From NCBI RefSeq assembly GCF_003601985.1, contig NZ_QZXA01000010.1, forward strand, positions 62,001 to 126,000: DNA of 64,000 nucleotides. Direction: 5' to 3'. This DNA comes from Mesorhizobium jarvisii. GTDB taxonomy: Bacteria; Pseudomonadota; Alphaproteobacteria; Rhizobiales; Rhizobiaceae. Shown here in pieces: positions 17,115 to 24,756 of this stretch (positions are counted from its first letter, which is position 1; each line of letters opens with the position of its first letter). A program made the position numbers and the translations under genes. The notes under the pieces are model-generated. The model saw only the letters and a list, made by a program, of their open reading frames with translations, was not told the DNA's origin and did not search any database.

Positions 17115-17393
17115 TCACCTTGGGGGCTTAAACCCGCCCGTGGCCATATCGACCGTGATGGTGCCGGAAATCCTGACATCGGTATCGCCGATCTTGAACG
17201 TGCCGTTGCCGTTGCTGGGGAACGCATCGTCGGGTTCCGGCTGGGGAGCCGGCTTGGCGATGCGATAATCACCGTTCACGCCGGGCAGGGCGCCTTTCTG
17301 TGCCTGGGAGGTATTGTCCGCGGCAAAAGCCCCGCCGGACGTCGCTGCGGTGATCGCAATGGCTGTCATCAGTCTGTTCAGGCGGTAGCGCAT
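17115..17393 (-). CDS. Small secreted protein of unknown function
   Basis: The 92-residue product carries a good Sec signal peptide (MRYRLNRLMTAIAITAATSG, cleavage near AFAADN). The mature part is about 68 residues, rich in Gly, Pro and Asp, with a strand-like section GNGTFKIGDTDVRISGTITV. No family is recognised; the strand-like run with a charged opening recalls small outer-membrane or periplasmic beta proteins. A terminator follows 44 nt downstream. Its role is unknown. Confidence 0.6.
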   Translation of the reverse strand: MRYRLNRLMTAIAITAATSGGAFAADNTSQAQKGALPGVNGDYRIAKPAPQPEPDDAFPSNGNGTFKIGDTDVRISGTITVDMATGGFKPPR

Positions 17394-17507
17394 GGCATGA
17401 CTATAGTGCCGCGCTCATTGCGAAACCAGACCAGCGGCGGCGAAATGGATGCGACGCCGTCAGCCTTCAATGTGGTGATCAGGCTTCAAGGTCTTCAAAT
17501 CTCTATA

Positions 17508-17723
17508 TTAGTCTGACACAGGGCGTGCTGGCTGGCCTGGTTGCCAGTTGCTAAAATCCATGTAGCAGCGAATGGATATACCTTCGATTCGCACGTCGCC
17601 GCCACGCGCCAGACATCCATACCCTCCGGGAACATTAACTAGCAAGAAAAATGCCATGCATATTCCTGCTATAGCTAATATAGCGCGTAATGCTCGTTTG
17701 TTTGGATCGTTAGGCTTTGGCAT
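17508..17723 (-). CDS. Small membrane protein, 71 residues
   Basis: The frame codes a basic N-terminus (MPKPNDPNKRALR), one strong membrane helix (AILAIAGICMAFFLLVNVPG) and a short C-terminal part with two cysteines that would lie outside the cytoplasm. The surrounding DNA (about 17640-17830) is clearly lower in GC than its neighbours, which suggests later acquisition. No family is recognised and no strong ribosome site is visible, so the gene call is moderate. Confidence 0.45.
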   Translation of the reverse strand: MPKPNDPNKRALRAILAIAGICMAFFLLVNVPGGYGCLARGGDVRIEGISIRCYMDFSNWQPGQPARPVSD

Positions 17724-17837
17724 TTATGCCTCTGTTGATAATTCAACGGATTCAATAGCGCCGAATTCATTGATAGGTGATAAAAACTATTTTCTGCATT
17801 TAGTGCATCTGCATTTGATTGATGACCAAAATCAGCC

Positions 17838-18443
17838 TCATGCCGCCTTTTTGCGGGTGTCGAAGACATGGTCGACAATGCCCCATGCCTGGGCCTCGCG
17901 AGCGGTCATGAAATGGTCGCGGTCGAGCGTGCGTTCGACCTCCTCATAGCTGCGGCCGCAATGCTGCGCGTAGAGTTCGGCCATGCGCTGTTTGGTCTTG
18001 CCGATCCGCTCGGCATGGCGCTGGATGTCGGAAGCCTGGCCCTGGAAGCCACCCAACGGCTGATGCAGCAGAACGGTGGCGTTCGGCAGCGCGATGCGGC
18101 GCCCCGGCGTGCCCGCCATCAGCAGGAACGAGCCCATCGAGGCGGCGAACCCCATGCACACGGTCGATACCGGGCAACTGACGTACTGCATCGTGTCGTA
18201 GATGGCGAAACCGCTGGTCACCACGCCGCCCGGTGAGTTGATGTAGAGCGATATCTCCTTGTCGGGATTATCTGACTCCAATGACAAAAGCTGCGCGCAA
18301 ACCAGCGCCGAGACATCGTCGTTGATCTCGCCATTGATGAAGATGATGCGCTCGCGCAGCAGCCGCGAGAAAATGTCGAAGGCGCGTTCACCGCGGCTCG
18401 ATTGCTCGATCACCATCGGCACCAGACTGGCAAGACCACTCAT
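17838..18443 (-). CDS. clpP: ATP-dependent Clp protease proteolytic subunit
   Basis: ClpP forms the barrel peptidase that degrades proteins unfolded by ClpA or ClpX. The 201-residue product carries the serine nucleophile in MGFAASMGSFLLMAG, the histidine in NATVLLHQPLGG and an acidic residue in LDRDHFMTAREA. Changes such as GFAASMG for the more usual GQAASMG suggest a secondary ClpP paralogue, several of which are common in rhizobia. Start ATG 18443 gives MSGLASLVPMVIEQSSRGER. It lies 22 nt after the SRPBCC gene and may share its transcript. No clpX is adjacent. Confidence 0.92.
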   Translation of the reverse strand: MSGLASLVPMVIEQSSRGERAFDIFSRLLRERIIFINGEINDDVSALVCAQLLSLESDNPDKEISLYINSPGGVVTSGFAIYDTMQYVSCPVSTVCMGFAASMGSFLLMAGTPGRRIALPNATVLLHQPLGGFQGQASDIQRHAERIGKTKQRMAELYAQHCGRSYEEVERTLDRDHFMTAREAQAWGIVDHVFDTRKKAA

Positions 18444-18465
18444 TTTTCGTCTCCGATTTCCGTGT

Positions 18466-18954
18466 TCAGGCTGCGAGCAGCAGGGTGTTCGGTATGTTCG
18501 CGGCGACAGGCTTTGCGCGCCCTTGCAATCCAAGCGAGAGCCGGCAGCCGGCGCCGGCCATGGCGACGGCAGGCATCGCTTTCCCCGCAAAACCGTCATG
18601 GACGATGCGCAGATGCGTACCGCCGGAAACGGTGCGGGCGAGCGTGAAGGTGACGACACTGTCGAACGGATCCCCAGCGTCGCCCGGCTGCTCACGCCAG
18701 GAATAGCGCAGCAAGCGCTCCGGCTCGGCGTCGAGGATTTCGCATTCGATGGCAGTGTCCAGCCCGGCGAAGGCAAAACGACTGCCGGTCTCAGGCTTGA
18801 TATCGTTCGGCATCATCCAGGCGGCGAGCAGTTCAGGCACGGTCAGCGCCCGCCATACTTTTTCCGGCGGTTCGGCAAGGTCGTATTCGAACTCGAGCAC
18901 ATCCGGGGTCGCTTCGCTCTGGTTTCCTGCGTTCATTGATCCCACGCTCGTCAT
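18466..18954 (-). CDS. SRPBCC (AHSA1-like) domain protein
   Basis: A 162-residue START-fold protein of the AHSA1 type found next to ArsR regulators. It has the strand-helix opening VLEFEYDLAEPPEKVWRALT, AWMMPNDIKPETGSRFAF and the C-terminal THLRIVHDGF. The function of these proteins is mostly unknown; a hydrophobic ligand is assumed. It overlaps the upstream arsR-type gene by 4 nt (ATGA), and such pairs are usually autoregulated by the ArsR protein. Confidence 0.85.
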   Translation of the reverse strand: MTSVGSMNAGNQSEATPDVLEFEYDLAEPPEKVWRALTVPELLAAWMMPNDIKPETGSRFAFAGLDTAIECEILDAEPERLLRYSWREQPGDAGDPFDSVVTFTLARTVSGGTHLRIVHDGFAGKAMPAVAMAGAGCRLSLGLQGRAKPVAANIPNTLLLAA

Positions 18955-19265
18955 TGATCCATGTCCTTCAAAACCGTCTTCAGCCTTTCGATGCGCTCCG
19001 GCCAGAAGGTTCGGTAGCGCTCGATCCAGGAGAGCAAGGGGGCAAGCCCCTGCGGATCGGCACGATAATAGGCGTTGCGGCCGGCCCGCCGCTCGATCAC
19101 CAGGCCGGCGCCACGCAGCACCGCCAGATGCTGCGACACTGCCGGCTGCGACACCGTCAGGCCGCTGCGCAATTCCGACACGCTCATCTCAGCTGCGGCG
19201 AGGCGCTCGAAGACGGCGCGGCGCGTCGGGTCGGCCAAAGCGCGGAAAATTTCTGCTTCGATCAT
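18951..19265 (-). CDS. ArsR family transcriptional regulator
   Basis: The 104-residue product is a winged-helix regulator: RRAVFERLAAAEMSVSELRS, recognition helix region SQPAVSQHLAVLRGAGLV and wing ERRAGRNAYYRADPQGL. No cysteine metal site is visible, so it is not an arsenic-type sensor; this SRPBCC-linked subclass has unknown ligands. It is first in the unit with the SRPBCC gene, and clpP follows. The 228-nt region upstream is shared with the divergent ssb. Confidence 0.87.
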   Translation of the reverse strand: MIEAEIFRALADPTRRAVFERLAAAEMSVSELRSGLTVSQPAVSQHLAVLRGAGLVIERRAGRNAYYRADPQGLAPLLSWIERYRTFWPERIERLKTVLKDMDQ

Positions 19266-19375
19266 GACAAAAGCATAAGTCGATACTTATTGATTTGGCA
19301 AGCGCTGTTTTGAATCCCATATGATGGGCTCGGGCATTGTTGCCATTCCTTGACAATCAGCAACAGTGCATATAG

Positions 19376-19390
19376 GAACGAAAAGGGAAC
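19376..19390 (+). promoter_or_regulatory. LexA (SOS) box upstream of ssb
   Basis: A second exact GAAC-N7-GAAC motif lies about 103 nt before the ssb start. The same motif precedes uvrA, as expected if both genes belong to the SOS regulon. Confidence 0.8.
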
Positions 19391-19493
19391 AAAAACCTTG
19401 TGGGAAAAGCCAGCCTTAGCAGGCGGCTGACGTTCGTAGCCTGTAAGGTGCTGCGACAAAAATTTGTTTCTCGGATGAGCGCGGAGAAAAATC

Positions 19494-20012
19494 ATGGCGG
19501 GTAGCGTCAATAAGGTCATTCTGGTCGGCAATCTCGGCGCGGACCCTGAAATCCGCCGCCTGAACTCGGGCGAGCCGGTCGTCAACATCCGTATCGCCAC
19601 GTCGGAAAGCTGGCGCGACAAGAATTCCGGCGAGCGCAAGGAAAAGACCGAGTGGCACAATGTCGTCATCTTCAATGAGGGCATCGCCAAGGTGGCCGAG
19701 CAGTATCTGAAGAAGGGCATGAAGGTCTATGTCGAGGGCCAGCTGCAGACGCGCAAATGGCAGGACCAGACCGGCGCTGACAAGTACACGACGGAAGTCG
19801 TGCTGCAGAGATTCCGCGGCGAACTGCAGATGCTCGACGGACGCCAGGGTGAGGGCGGCCAGGTCGGTGGTTATTCCGGCGGCGGCAGCAGCCGCGGTTC
19901 CGATTTCGGCCAGTCCAGCCCGAACGAGAGCTTCAACCGTGGCGGCGGCGCCCCCAGGGGCGGCGGTGGCGGCGGTTCGTCGCGCGAACTGGACGACGAG
20001 ATCCCCTTCTGA
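19494..20012 (+). CDS. ssb: Single-stranded DNA-binding protein
   Basis: SSB coats single-stranded DNA in replication, repair and recombination. The 172-residue product has the OB fold (SVNKVILVGNLGADPEIRRL, EWHNVVIFNEGIAKVAEQYL, VYVEGQLQTRKW), a Gly/Ser/Arg-rich linker from about residue 118, and the acidic tip DDEIPF that binds partner proteins. A LexA box and a strong downstream terminator flank it. Only about 3 kb separate it from uvrA, its divergent neighbour in many bacteria. Confidence 0.97.
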   Translation: MAGSVNKVILVGNLGADPEIRRLNSGEPVVNIRIATSESWRDKNSGERKEKTEWHNVVIFNEGIAKVAEQYLKKGMKVYVEGQLQTRKWQDQTGADKYTTEVVLQRFRGELQMLDGRQGEGGQVGGYSGGGSSRGSDFGQSSPNESFNRGGGAPRGGGGGGSSRELDDEIPF

Positions 20013-20045
20013 TCGAAAGCAACCAAACGGCGTGTGATCGATACG

Positions 20046-20078
20046 CCCCGAGGGTCCCGCATGGACTTTCGGGGTTTT
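20046..20078 (+). terminator. Rho-independent terminator of ssb
   Basis: A 12-bp stem (20046-20057 with 20063-20074, two G-U pairs) closes a 5-nt loop and is followed by TTTT. Confidence 0.85.
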
Positions 20079-20119
20079 GCATTGTTGATTTGGGATCAAA
20101 GGACTGAAAGGACAAAGCG

Positions 20120-20545
20120 GTGAAGGCACGGATAAAGTGGGTCGAAGAGCGCACCTTCATCGGCGAGTCCGGCAGCGGCCACAAGGTGGTGCTGGGAACG
20201 GCACCTGGCCCTGAAGGCAAGACGCCGGGTCCGAGCCCGATGGAGCTGGTGCTGATCGGCACCGGCGGCTGCTCGGCCTATGATGTCGTTCATATACTGG
20301 AAAAGGGTCGCGAGGCGGTCGAGGACTGCATCGTCGAACTCGACGCCGATCGGGCCGAGACCGACCCAAAGGTGTTCACCCGCATCCATATGCATTTCAT
20401 CGTCAGGGGCCGCGCGTTGTCGTCCGACAAGGTTCAGCGCGCGATCAATCTTTCGATCGAAAAATACTGCTCGGCCTCCGCCATGATGGCCAAGACGGCC
20501 ACGATCACGCATGATTTTGAAGTGATTGATACGGCGGCGAAGTAG
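20120..20545 (+). CDS. OsmC family peroxiredoxin-like protein
   Basis: The 141-residue product resembles OsmC/Ohr-type proteins that reduce organic hydroperoxides with a pair of cysteines. The two expected cysteines are present, in GTGGCSAYDVVHIL (Cys about 52) and in EKYCSASAMMAKTA (Cys about 115). The PSPMELVL turn is typical. It starts at GTG 20120 behind GAAAGGACAAAG. The E. coli YhfA-like subgroup is the nearest match by length and motif. It is a single gene between two terminator-like regions. Confidence 0.85.
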   Translation: MKARIKWVEERTFIGESGSGHKVVLGTAPGPEGKTPGPSPMELVLIGTGGCSAYDVVHILEKGREAVEDCIVELDADRAETDPKVFTRIHMHFIVRGRALSSDKVQRAINLSIEKYCSASAMMAKTATITHDFEVIDTAAK

Positions 20546-20580
20546 GGCAGGCGGCACTTACTTGGAATCACCTGCCTGAC

Positions 20581-20957
20581 TCATGAGGCTGTCGAAGCTG
20601 CACGAGTTCCCTGGTGGAACACCAGTCGCCAATTCCCGTCACAATGTTTCCAGATAGAACTGCGTAACGACGCGACTGCGTTTTCTGCTCTGGGTCGCAG
20701 GCGATAGGTGAGAAGCACGACCTCCGGAGCCAGTTGAACCGCTCTGATATCGGTCATCTCCAAATGATCGTCGGGCGCTGGCTGTTCCTCGAATCCGTCA
20801 GCGCCGCCAGGATCGATCGTTTGTCATATTCGAAACCGGATTTGCCGAACTCGATCATGCTGTCGTCGAGAACGGCGTCAAGAAAACGCGGATCAGAGCG
20901 GGTTGGCGCCTTCAGCAATGCCAACTCCAGTTCGACAATCCTGGGATCGACAGCCAT
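20581..20957 (-). pseudogene. DUF4440-like gene broken by a frameshift
   Basis: Two frames together give one DUF4440 (NTF2-like) protein. The first part, from ATG 20957, reads MAVDPRIVELELALL...DDSMIEFGKSGFEYDKRSIL and stops near 20755. The second part continues in another frame as EMTDIRAVQLAPEVVLLTYR and ends RLVFHQGTRAASTAS at TGA 20581-20583. Inserting one base near 20762 restores a continuous product of about 125 residues (TIHLEMTDIR). It lies 9 nt after marC, so it was once part of that operon. It may be a true pseudogene or a sequencing error. Confidence 0.75.
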
Positions 20958-20965
20958 TCCCAACC

Positions 20966-21595
20966 TCACCCCGCCATCAGCGCCTTGATGCCGTCGGCCA
21001 CGAACTGCACCGCCAGTGCGGCCAGGATGACGCCGAGCAGGCGGGTCAGGATCGAGCGGCCGGTCTGGCCGAGGATGCGGTCGATGCGTTCCGACAGCAC
21101 GAACACCAGGTAGGTGATGGCGAGGCAGACGAAGATGATGCCGACAAGTGCTGTCTGCGCGGCAAAGCCCTGAAACGAGCCGGAAAGCAGAACCGTCGCC
21201 GAAATCGCGCCGGGACCGGCGATCAGCGGGATCGCCAGCGGGAAGGCGGCGATGTTGTGGATCATGTCCTTGGTGATGGCGACGTCGCCGATCTTCTCCT
21301 TGCGGTCCTGCCGCCGCTCGAAGACCATTTCGAAGGCGATGAAGAACAGCAGGAACCCGCCGGCGACGCGGAAAGCCGGCAGCGTGATGCCGAACACCGA
21401 CAGGATCGAGGCGCCGGCAACCGCGAACAGCGCCATCACCAGGAAGCCGATGACCGAGGCGCGGACCGAAACCTGCTGGCGCTCCTCGCGGTTCATGCCG
21501 CGCGTCACGGCGAGGAACAGCGGCGCTAGCCCCGGCGGATCGATGGTCACGAGAATGGTGACGAAGGCATTGAACAGGCTGTCGAAACTCGGCAT
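20966..21595 (-). CDS. MarC family integral membrane protein
   Basis: The 209-residue protein has six membrane helices and the family landmarks FVTILVTIDPPGLAPLFLAV near the N-terminus and NIAAFPLAIPLIAGPGAIS in the middle. The MarC/UPF0056 family is inner-membrane and its transport substrate is unresolved; an older link to antibiotic resistance is not supported. ATG 21595 has a strong site (GGGAGGGT) and gives MPSFDSLFNAF. An in-frame upstream codon at 21790 would add 65 residues without membrane or family character. Confidence 0.9.
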   Translation of the reverse strand: MPSFDSLFNAFVTILVTIDPPGLAPLFLAVTRGMNREERQQVSVRASVIGFLVMALFAVAGASILSVFGITLPAFRVAGGFLLFFIAFEMVFERRQDRKEKIGDVAITKDMIHNIAAFPLAIPLIAGPGAISATVLLSGSFQGFAAQTALVGIIFVCLAITYLVFVLSERIDRILGQTGRSILTRLLGVILAALAVQFVADGIKALMAG

Positions 21596-21695
21596 CGCTG
21601 ACCCTCCCGCCGGGCCGAGCCCGCCTTCGCATTGGTAGAGCAAAGCCCGGTCGGTGGGAACTGTCTTGACTGCGAAACTGCGGAGCTCAACAGGG

Positions 21696-21809
21696 TTAGC
21701 CGGCAGCGCTGCAATAGGCGTCCAGGCGATAGCCGTCCGGGTCGCCAAGGCAGACAGATTCCTCCGATGCCGGCCAATCGGCGATAACAACGGTGCGGCC
21801 GTTAGGCCC
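21696..21809 (-). pseudogene. Remnant of a VOC (glyoxalase-like) gene, C-terminal end only
   Basis: The segment reads GRTVVIADWPASEESVCLGD then PDGYRLDAYCSAAG and a stop. DPDGYRLDAYC is the standard last strand of VOC proteins. No start or upstream glyoxalase half is visible, and the acyltransferase gene ends at 21815 on the same strand. It is most simply a decayed gene truncated by the arrival or extension of the acyltransferase. Confidence 0.5.
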
Positions 21810-21814
21810 TGAAA

Positions 21815-22942
21815 TTAAGTCGGGACGGCAACAGTCGTTGGCGCAACTATCCGCTGCGCCATGGCTCGTCCCTTTGTCTGGAATGGGGCTTCGATGAGGC
21901 GGCACGCGATCTCGGCGATGGCGGCGGTGAGGATGAGCCCCCCCGCCAGAATAACGACGGAATGCGCCGAGTTCCGGATGGCTTCCGCACTGCCGGCGTA
22001 GCGGGCGCAGCCCTCTTTGACCAGCCTGAAGGCTATGGAGTGGAAAAGGTAGATGGCATAGGAGCGCTTGCCGATCCAAAGCAGCAGACGTTGGTTTTCC
22101 GCGTTTCGGAACAGGTAGCCTCGATCATAAGAGGCGATCCAGACCAGAGAGCCAGCCAGCAGAGCTATCAACCCGACATAGAACGAAACGATCAGTCCGC
22201 CCGACAGGAAACAAATGGCGGTGATGGCGAGCGCCGCGAAGAGAAGACCGATGTGGCGGTGGCGAAAGATGGTGGGAGCCAGTCGCCAATAGTCGGCATG
22301 CTGCGAAAACAGCGCGATGAGGACGCCCCATGAGATGGCATCGGTCCGCGTGATCCAAAGCCATGAGGTGTTGGGTCGGTAAAGCGGAAACTGGATGACG
22401 ATGAGGAGAGCACAGATCGCTGCAAGCCATTTACGCGAGAAGATGAACACCAGCGGAAGGGCGATATAGAACTGTTCTTCCAAGGACAGCGACCAAAAAT
22501 GAAGGTTGATGCCGCATGTCTTCCAGCCGGCTGACAGGCATTGGAAAAAGTGCCAGTTCTGGACGTAGATCACAACCGCCACGGCGTCGTAGAAATTGTT
22601 CTGCGGGCTGCCGAAAAAGCCGAACCCGTTCCAGGTGGCGGCCAACACTATCGAGAGAGCCAAGGTCATCCAGGAAAGCGGGGCGAGACGAAAGAAACGC
22701 CGGATCCAAAACGACTTCAAGGCGATGAGGGGCGTTTCAGACCGGATATGGCGCAGTAGCGTGGCAGTGACCACAAATCCCGATATCGCGAAGAAGATAT
22801 CCACGCCAGCCCAAAAATTAGCTACCCTGAATACAGGCCACCAATACGCCGATTCCCAAGCCAGTATGAACGGAACGTGCGCAGTGATCACCATGAGGAT
22901 GGAGATCGCGCGCAGAATTTCAATCTCGGCGTTCTTGGCCAT
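21815..22942 (-). CDS. Acyltransferase 3 family membrane protein (OafA-like)
   Basis: The 375-residue protein has about ten membrane helices and the Acyltransferase-3 opening EIEILRAISILMVITAHVPF, with the catalytic-type histidine in ITAHVPF. A WAGVDIFFAISGFVVTATLL block and the LHFWSLSLEEQFYIALPLVF motif follow. Such enzymes acylate exopolysaccharide, lipopolysaccharide or Nod-factor-like glycans at the inner membrane. No polysaccharide genes are adjacent, so the target is unknown. It is a single gene, and its 5' flank (22943-23199) holds nothing I can name. Confidence 0.88.
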   Translation of the reverse strand: MAKNAEIEILRAISILMVITAHVPFILAWESAYWWPVFRVANFWAGVDIFFAISGFVVTATLLRHIRSETPLIALKSFWIRRFFRLAPLSWMTLALSIVLAATWNGFGFFGSPQNNFYDAVAVVIYVQNWHFFQCLSAGWKTCGINLHFWSLSLEEQFYIALPLVFIFSRKWLAAICALLIVIQFPLYRPNTSWLWITRTDAISWGVLIALFSQHADYWRLAPTIFRHRHIGLLFAALAITAICFLSGGLIVSFYVGLIALLAGSLVWIASYDRGYLFRNAENQRLLLWIGKRSYAIYLFHSIAFRLVKEGCARYAGSAEAIRNSAHSVVILAGGLILTAAIAEIACRLIEAPFQTKGRAMAQRIVAPTTVAVPT

Positions 22943-23199
22943 TGGAGAAAAACCCTGCCTTGGGCGACCCTATATCGTCGCCCGTCGCCGATTCAATACG
23001 CGCGTCGTCTCAGCAGTTTCTTTTTCACAATGGGGCCGGCCAAGCCAGCTCGCCATTTCTGAAAAGTTCGACATGGAATCTGCCCGCGCGGGCCGGGCGG
23101 AAGGGATTTCTCATGCGTACAATCAGGAAATGGCGTCGCGGATGCCGATCGAGATATGATCGAACATGGTTTTCCCTATCGTTACAAGAGGTTGCTGGT

Positions 23200-23730
23200 T
23201 CAGGCTGTTGCAACGCGCCGCGCCAGGAACTCGACCTCCAGCCGCCATGTCGCGCCATTGTCGTGCGAGCGCTCGCCGAGCCAGCGGAAGGAATTTTCGG
23301 TGATCCGCGAAAAGCTCCAGCGCACCGAGGAACCGGTGCCGTCGGCGCCGACCTGCACAATCGCGTCGCCCTCGGCCCGGCCGAGCTGGCGGCTGAAATA
23401 TTGATTGCGCGGATCGCTCCAGAAAATGTGCCAGGCGTCCGCGCCGGGATCATAGATCCGAAGCGTCGTGCCGTAGAACGTCCACTTGCCGAGGGACGGC
23501 TGGGAACCGATGTTCCGTGCGGGCAGGATCCAGACGTCCTGGATGGCGCGGCCCTCGAGCACCCAGCCGAAATGCACCTCGCCACGCCCGGTCAGCACGG
23601 TGCCATCCTCGAGGTGGCGCGAGGCGTCGAAAGTCCAGGCGCCGACGAAGCGGCCGTAAAGGTCCAGTTTTTCGGCAAGCCCGCCGATCGGACCGGGACT
23701 GTGCAGGGCTTCGGCAAAGGGGTCAAACAT
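23200..23730 (-). CDS. Conserved protein of unknown function (lipocalin-like strand pattern)
   Basis: The 176-residue product is soluble and rich in beta-strand patterns with many Trp and Gly residues: LYGRFVGAWTFDASRHLEDG, GEVHFGWVLEGRAIQDVW, WTFYGTTLRIYDPGADAWHI. This layout recalls DUF1579- or lipocalin-like barrels, but I cannot name the family with confidence. It is divergent from an AraC regulator with only 85 nt between start codons, so that regulator probably controls it. Confidence 0.75.
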   Translation of the reverse strand: MFDPFAEALHSPGPIGGLAEKLDLYGRFVGAWTFDASRHLEDGTVLTGRGEVHFGWVLEGRAIQDVWILPARNIGSQPSLGKWTFYGTTLRIYDPGADAWHIFWSDPRNQYFSRQLGRAEGDAIVQVGADGTGSSVRWSFSRITENSFRWLGERSHDNGATWRLEVEFLARRVATA

Positions 23731-23815
23731 GACTGCGGTCTCTTTCTGTCAGGAGACCGCGAGGAGTAGGCGCTGACGGGGTTCTGGGCTTGGGAAAAAT
23801 TGCTATATTTCGGCC

Positions 23816-24682
23816 ATGACAGCGACGACCCGCACTCTCGCATCCGGACCCGGCTGGCATGTGGCGGATGTGATCTGCACGGCCGGCGCGGGCGACCGGC
23901 CGTTCGAGGAGGCCCATCGGGATTTCTGTATCGCGGCGGTCACCAGCGGCACGTTCCGCTACCGCGCGCAGCAGGGAACGGGCATGATGGCGCCCGGCGC
24001 GCTGCTGCTCGGCAATTCCGGCACCTGCTATGAATGCGGGCACGAACATGGCAGCGGCGACCGCTGTCTCTCGTTCCATTTCAAGCCTGTCTACATGGAA
24101 CGGATCATCGCCGGTGTGCCGGGCGCGAGCACGCTTGCCTTCGAAGCGCCGCGCCTGCCGCCCTTGCCGGCCCTGGCGCCTTTGCTGGCCGAGGCGGAGG
24201 CCGCGCGCGAAATGGCCGACAAGGGTGCCTTCGAGGAACTTTCCCTGCGCATTGCCGCCGCGGCTGTGGCCACGGTTTCCGGCGCCACATCCACTAGGCG
24301 CGGACCTAGCCGCCGCGATCAGAAACGCGTGGCCGAAGCCGTGCGGCGGATAGAACTGGATGCCGACGGGCCGGTTTCGCTGTCGACACTGGCGGATGAG
24401 ACGGCGACCAGTCCCTATCATTTCTTGCGCATTTTCCGGCAGGTCGCCGGCATGACGCCCTACCAGTTCCTGCTGAAGACCCGCCTGCACCGTGCGGCAT
24501 TGCGGCTGCGCCTGTCCGCCGACGCGATCTCGGCGATCGCCTTCGACGCTGGCTTCAACGACCTGTCGACGTTCAACCGCCGGTTTCGACGGGTCATGGG
24601 TCAGACGCCGGGCGATTATCGCGCCAGCCGATCGGGCCGCATCGTCATACGCGCGCCTAAAGCGCGTCGAGACGCGCTTTAG
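23816..24682 (+). CDS. AraC family transcriptional regulator
   Basis: The 288-residue product has an N-terminal cupin-like sensor region (FCIAAVTSGTFRYRAQ, ALLLGNSGTCYECGHEH) with several cysteines and histidines. Its C-terminal AraC domain carries two helix-turn-helix motifs (SLSTLADETATSPYHFLRIF and AISAIAFDAGFNDLSTFNRR), ending in the family's RRVMGQTPGDYR. It probably controls the divergent gene at 23200-23730. The last six codons and the TAG stop come from repeat copy 2, so the C-terminus was set by insertion of the repeat. Confidence 0.9.
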   Translation: MTATTRTLASGPGWHVADVICTAGAGDRPFEEAHRDFCIAAVTSGTFRYRAQQGTGMMAPGALLLGNSGTCYECGHEHGSGDRCLSFHFKPVYMERIIAGVPGASTLAFEAPRLPPLPALAPLLAEAEAAREMADKGAFEELSLRIAAAAVATVSGATSTRRGPSRRDQKRVAEAVRRIELDADGPVSLSTLADETATSPYHFLRIFRQVAGMTPYQFLLKTRLHRAALRLRLSADAISAIAFDAGFNDLSTFNRRFRRVMGQTPGDYRASRSGRIVIRAPKARRDAL

Positions 24683-24741
24683 GTTTTGTCTTTATGCATG
24701 TCGTTCTCCCAAAACCGAGGTCACTTTTGGGCGACATGCAT
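24657..24741 (+). repeat. Two-module intergenic palindromic repeat, copy 2
   Basis: Module A is CTAAAGCGCGTC (24657-24668) paired perfectly with 24671-24682. Module B is ATGCATGTCG (24694-24703) paired with CGACATGCAT (24732-24741), with TCACTTTTGGG just inside the right arm as in copy 1. The right arm of module A supplies the stop codon of the AraC gene. Confidence 0.88.
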
Positions 24742-24756
24742 TAGGCCGAGGCAGGC

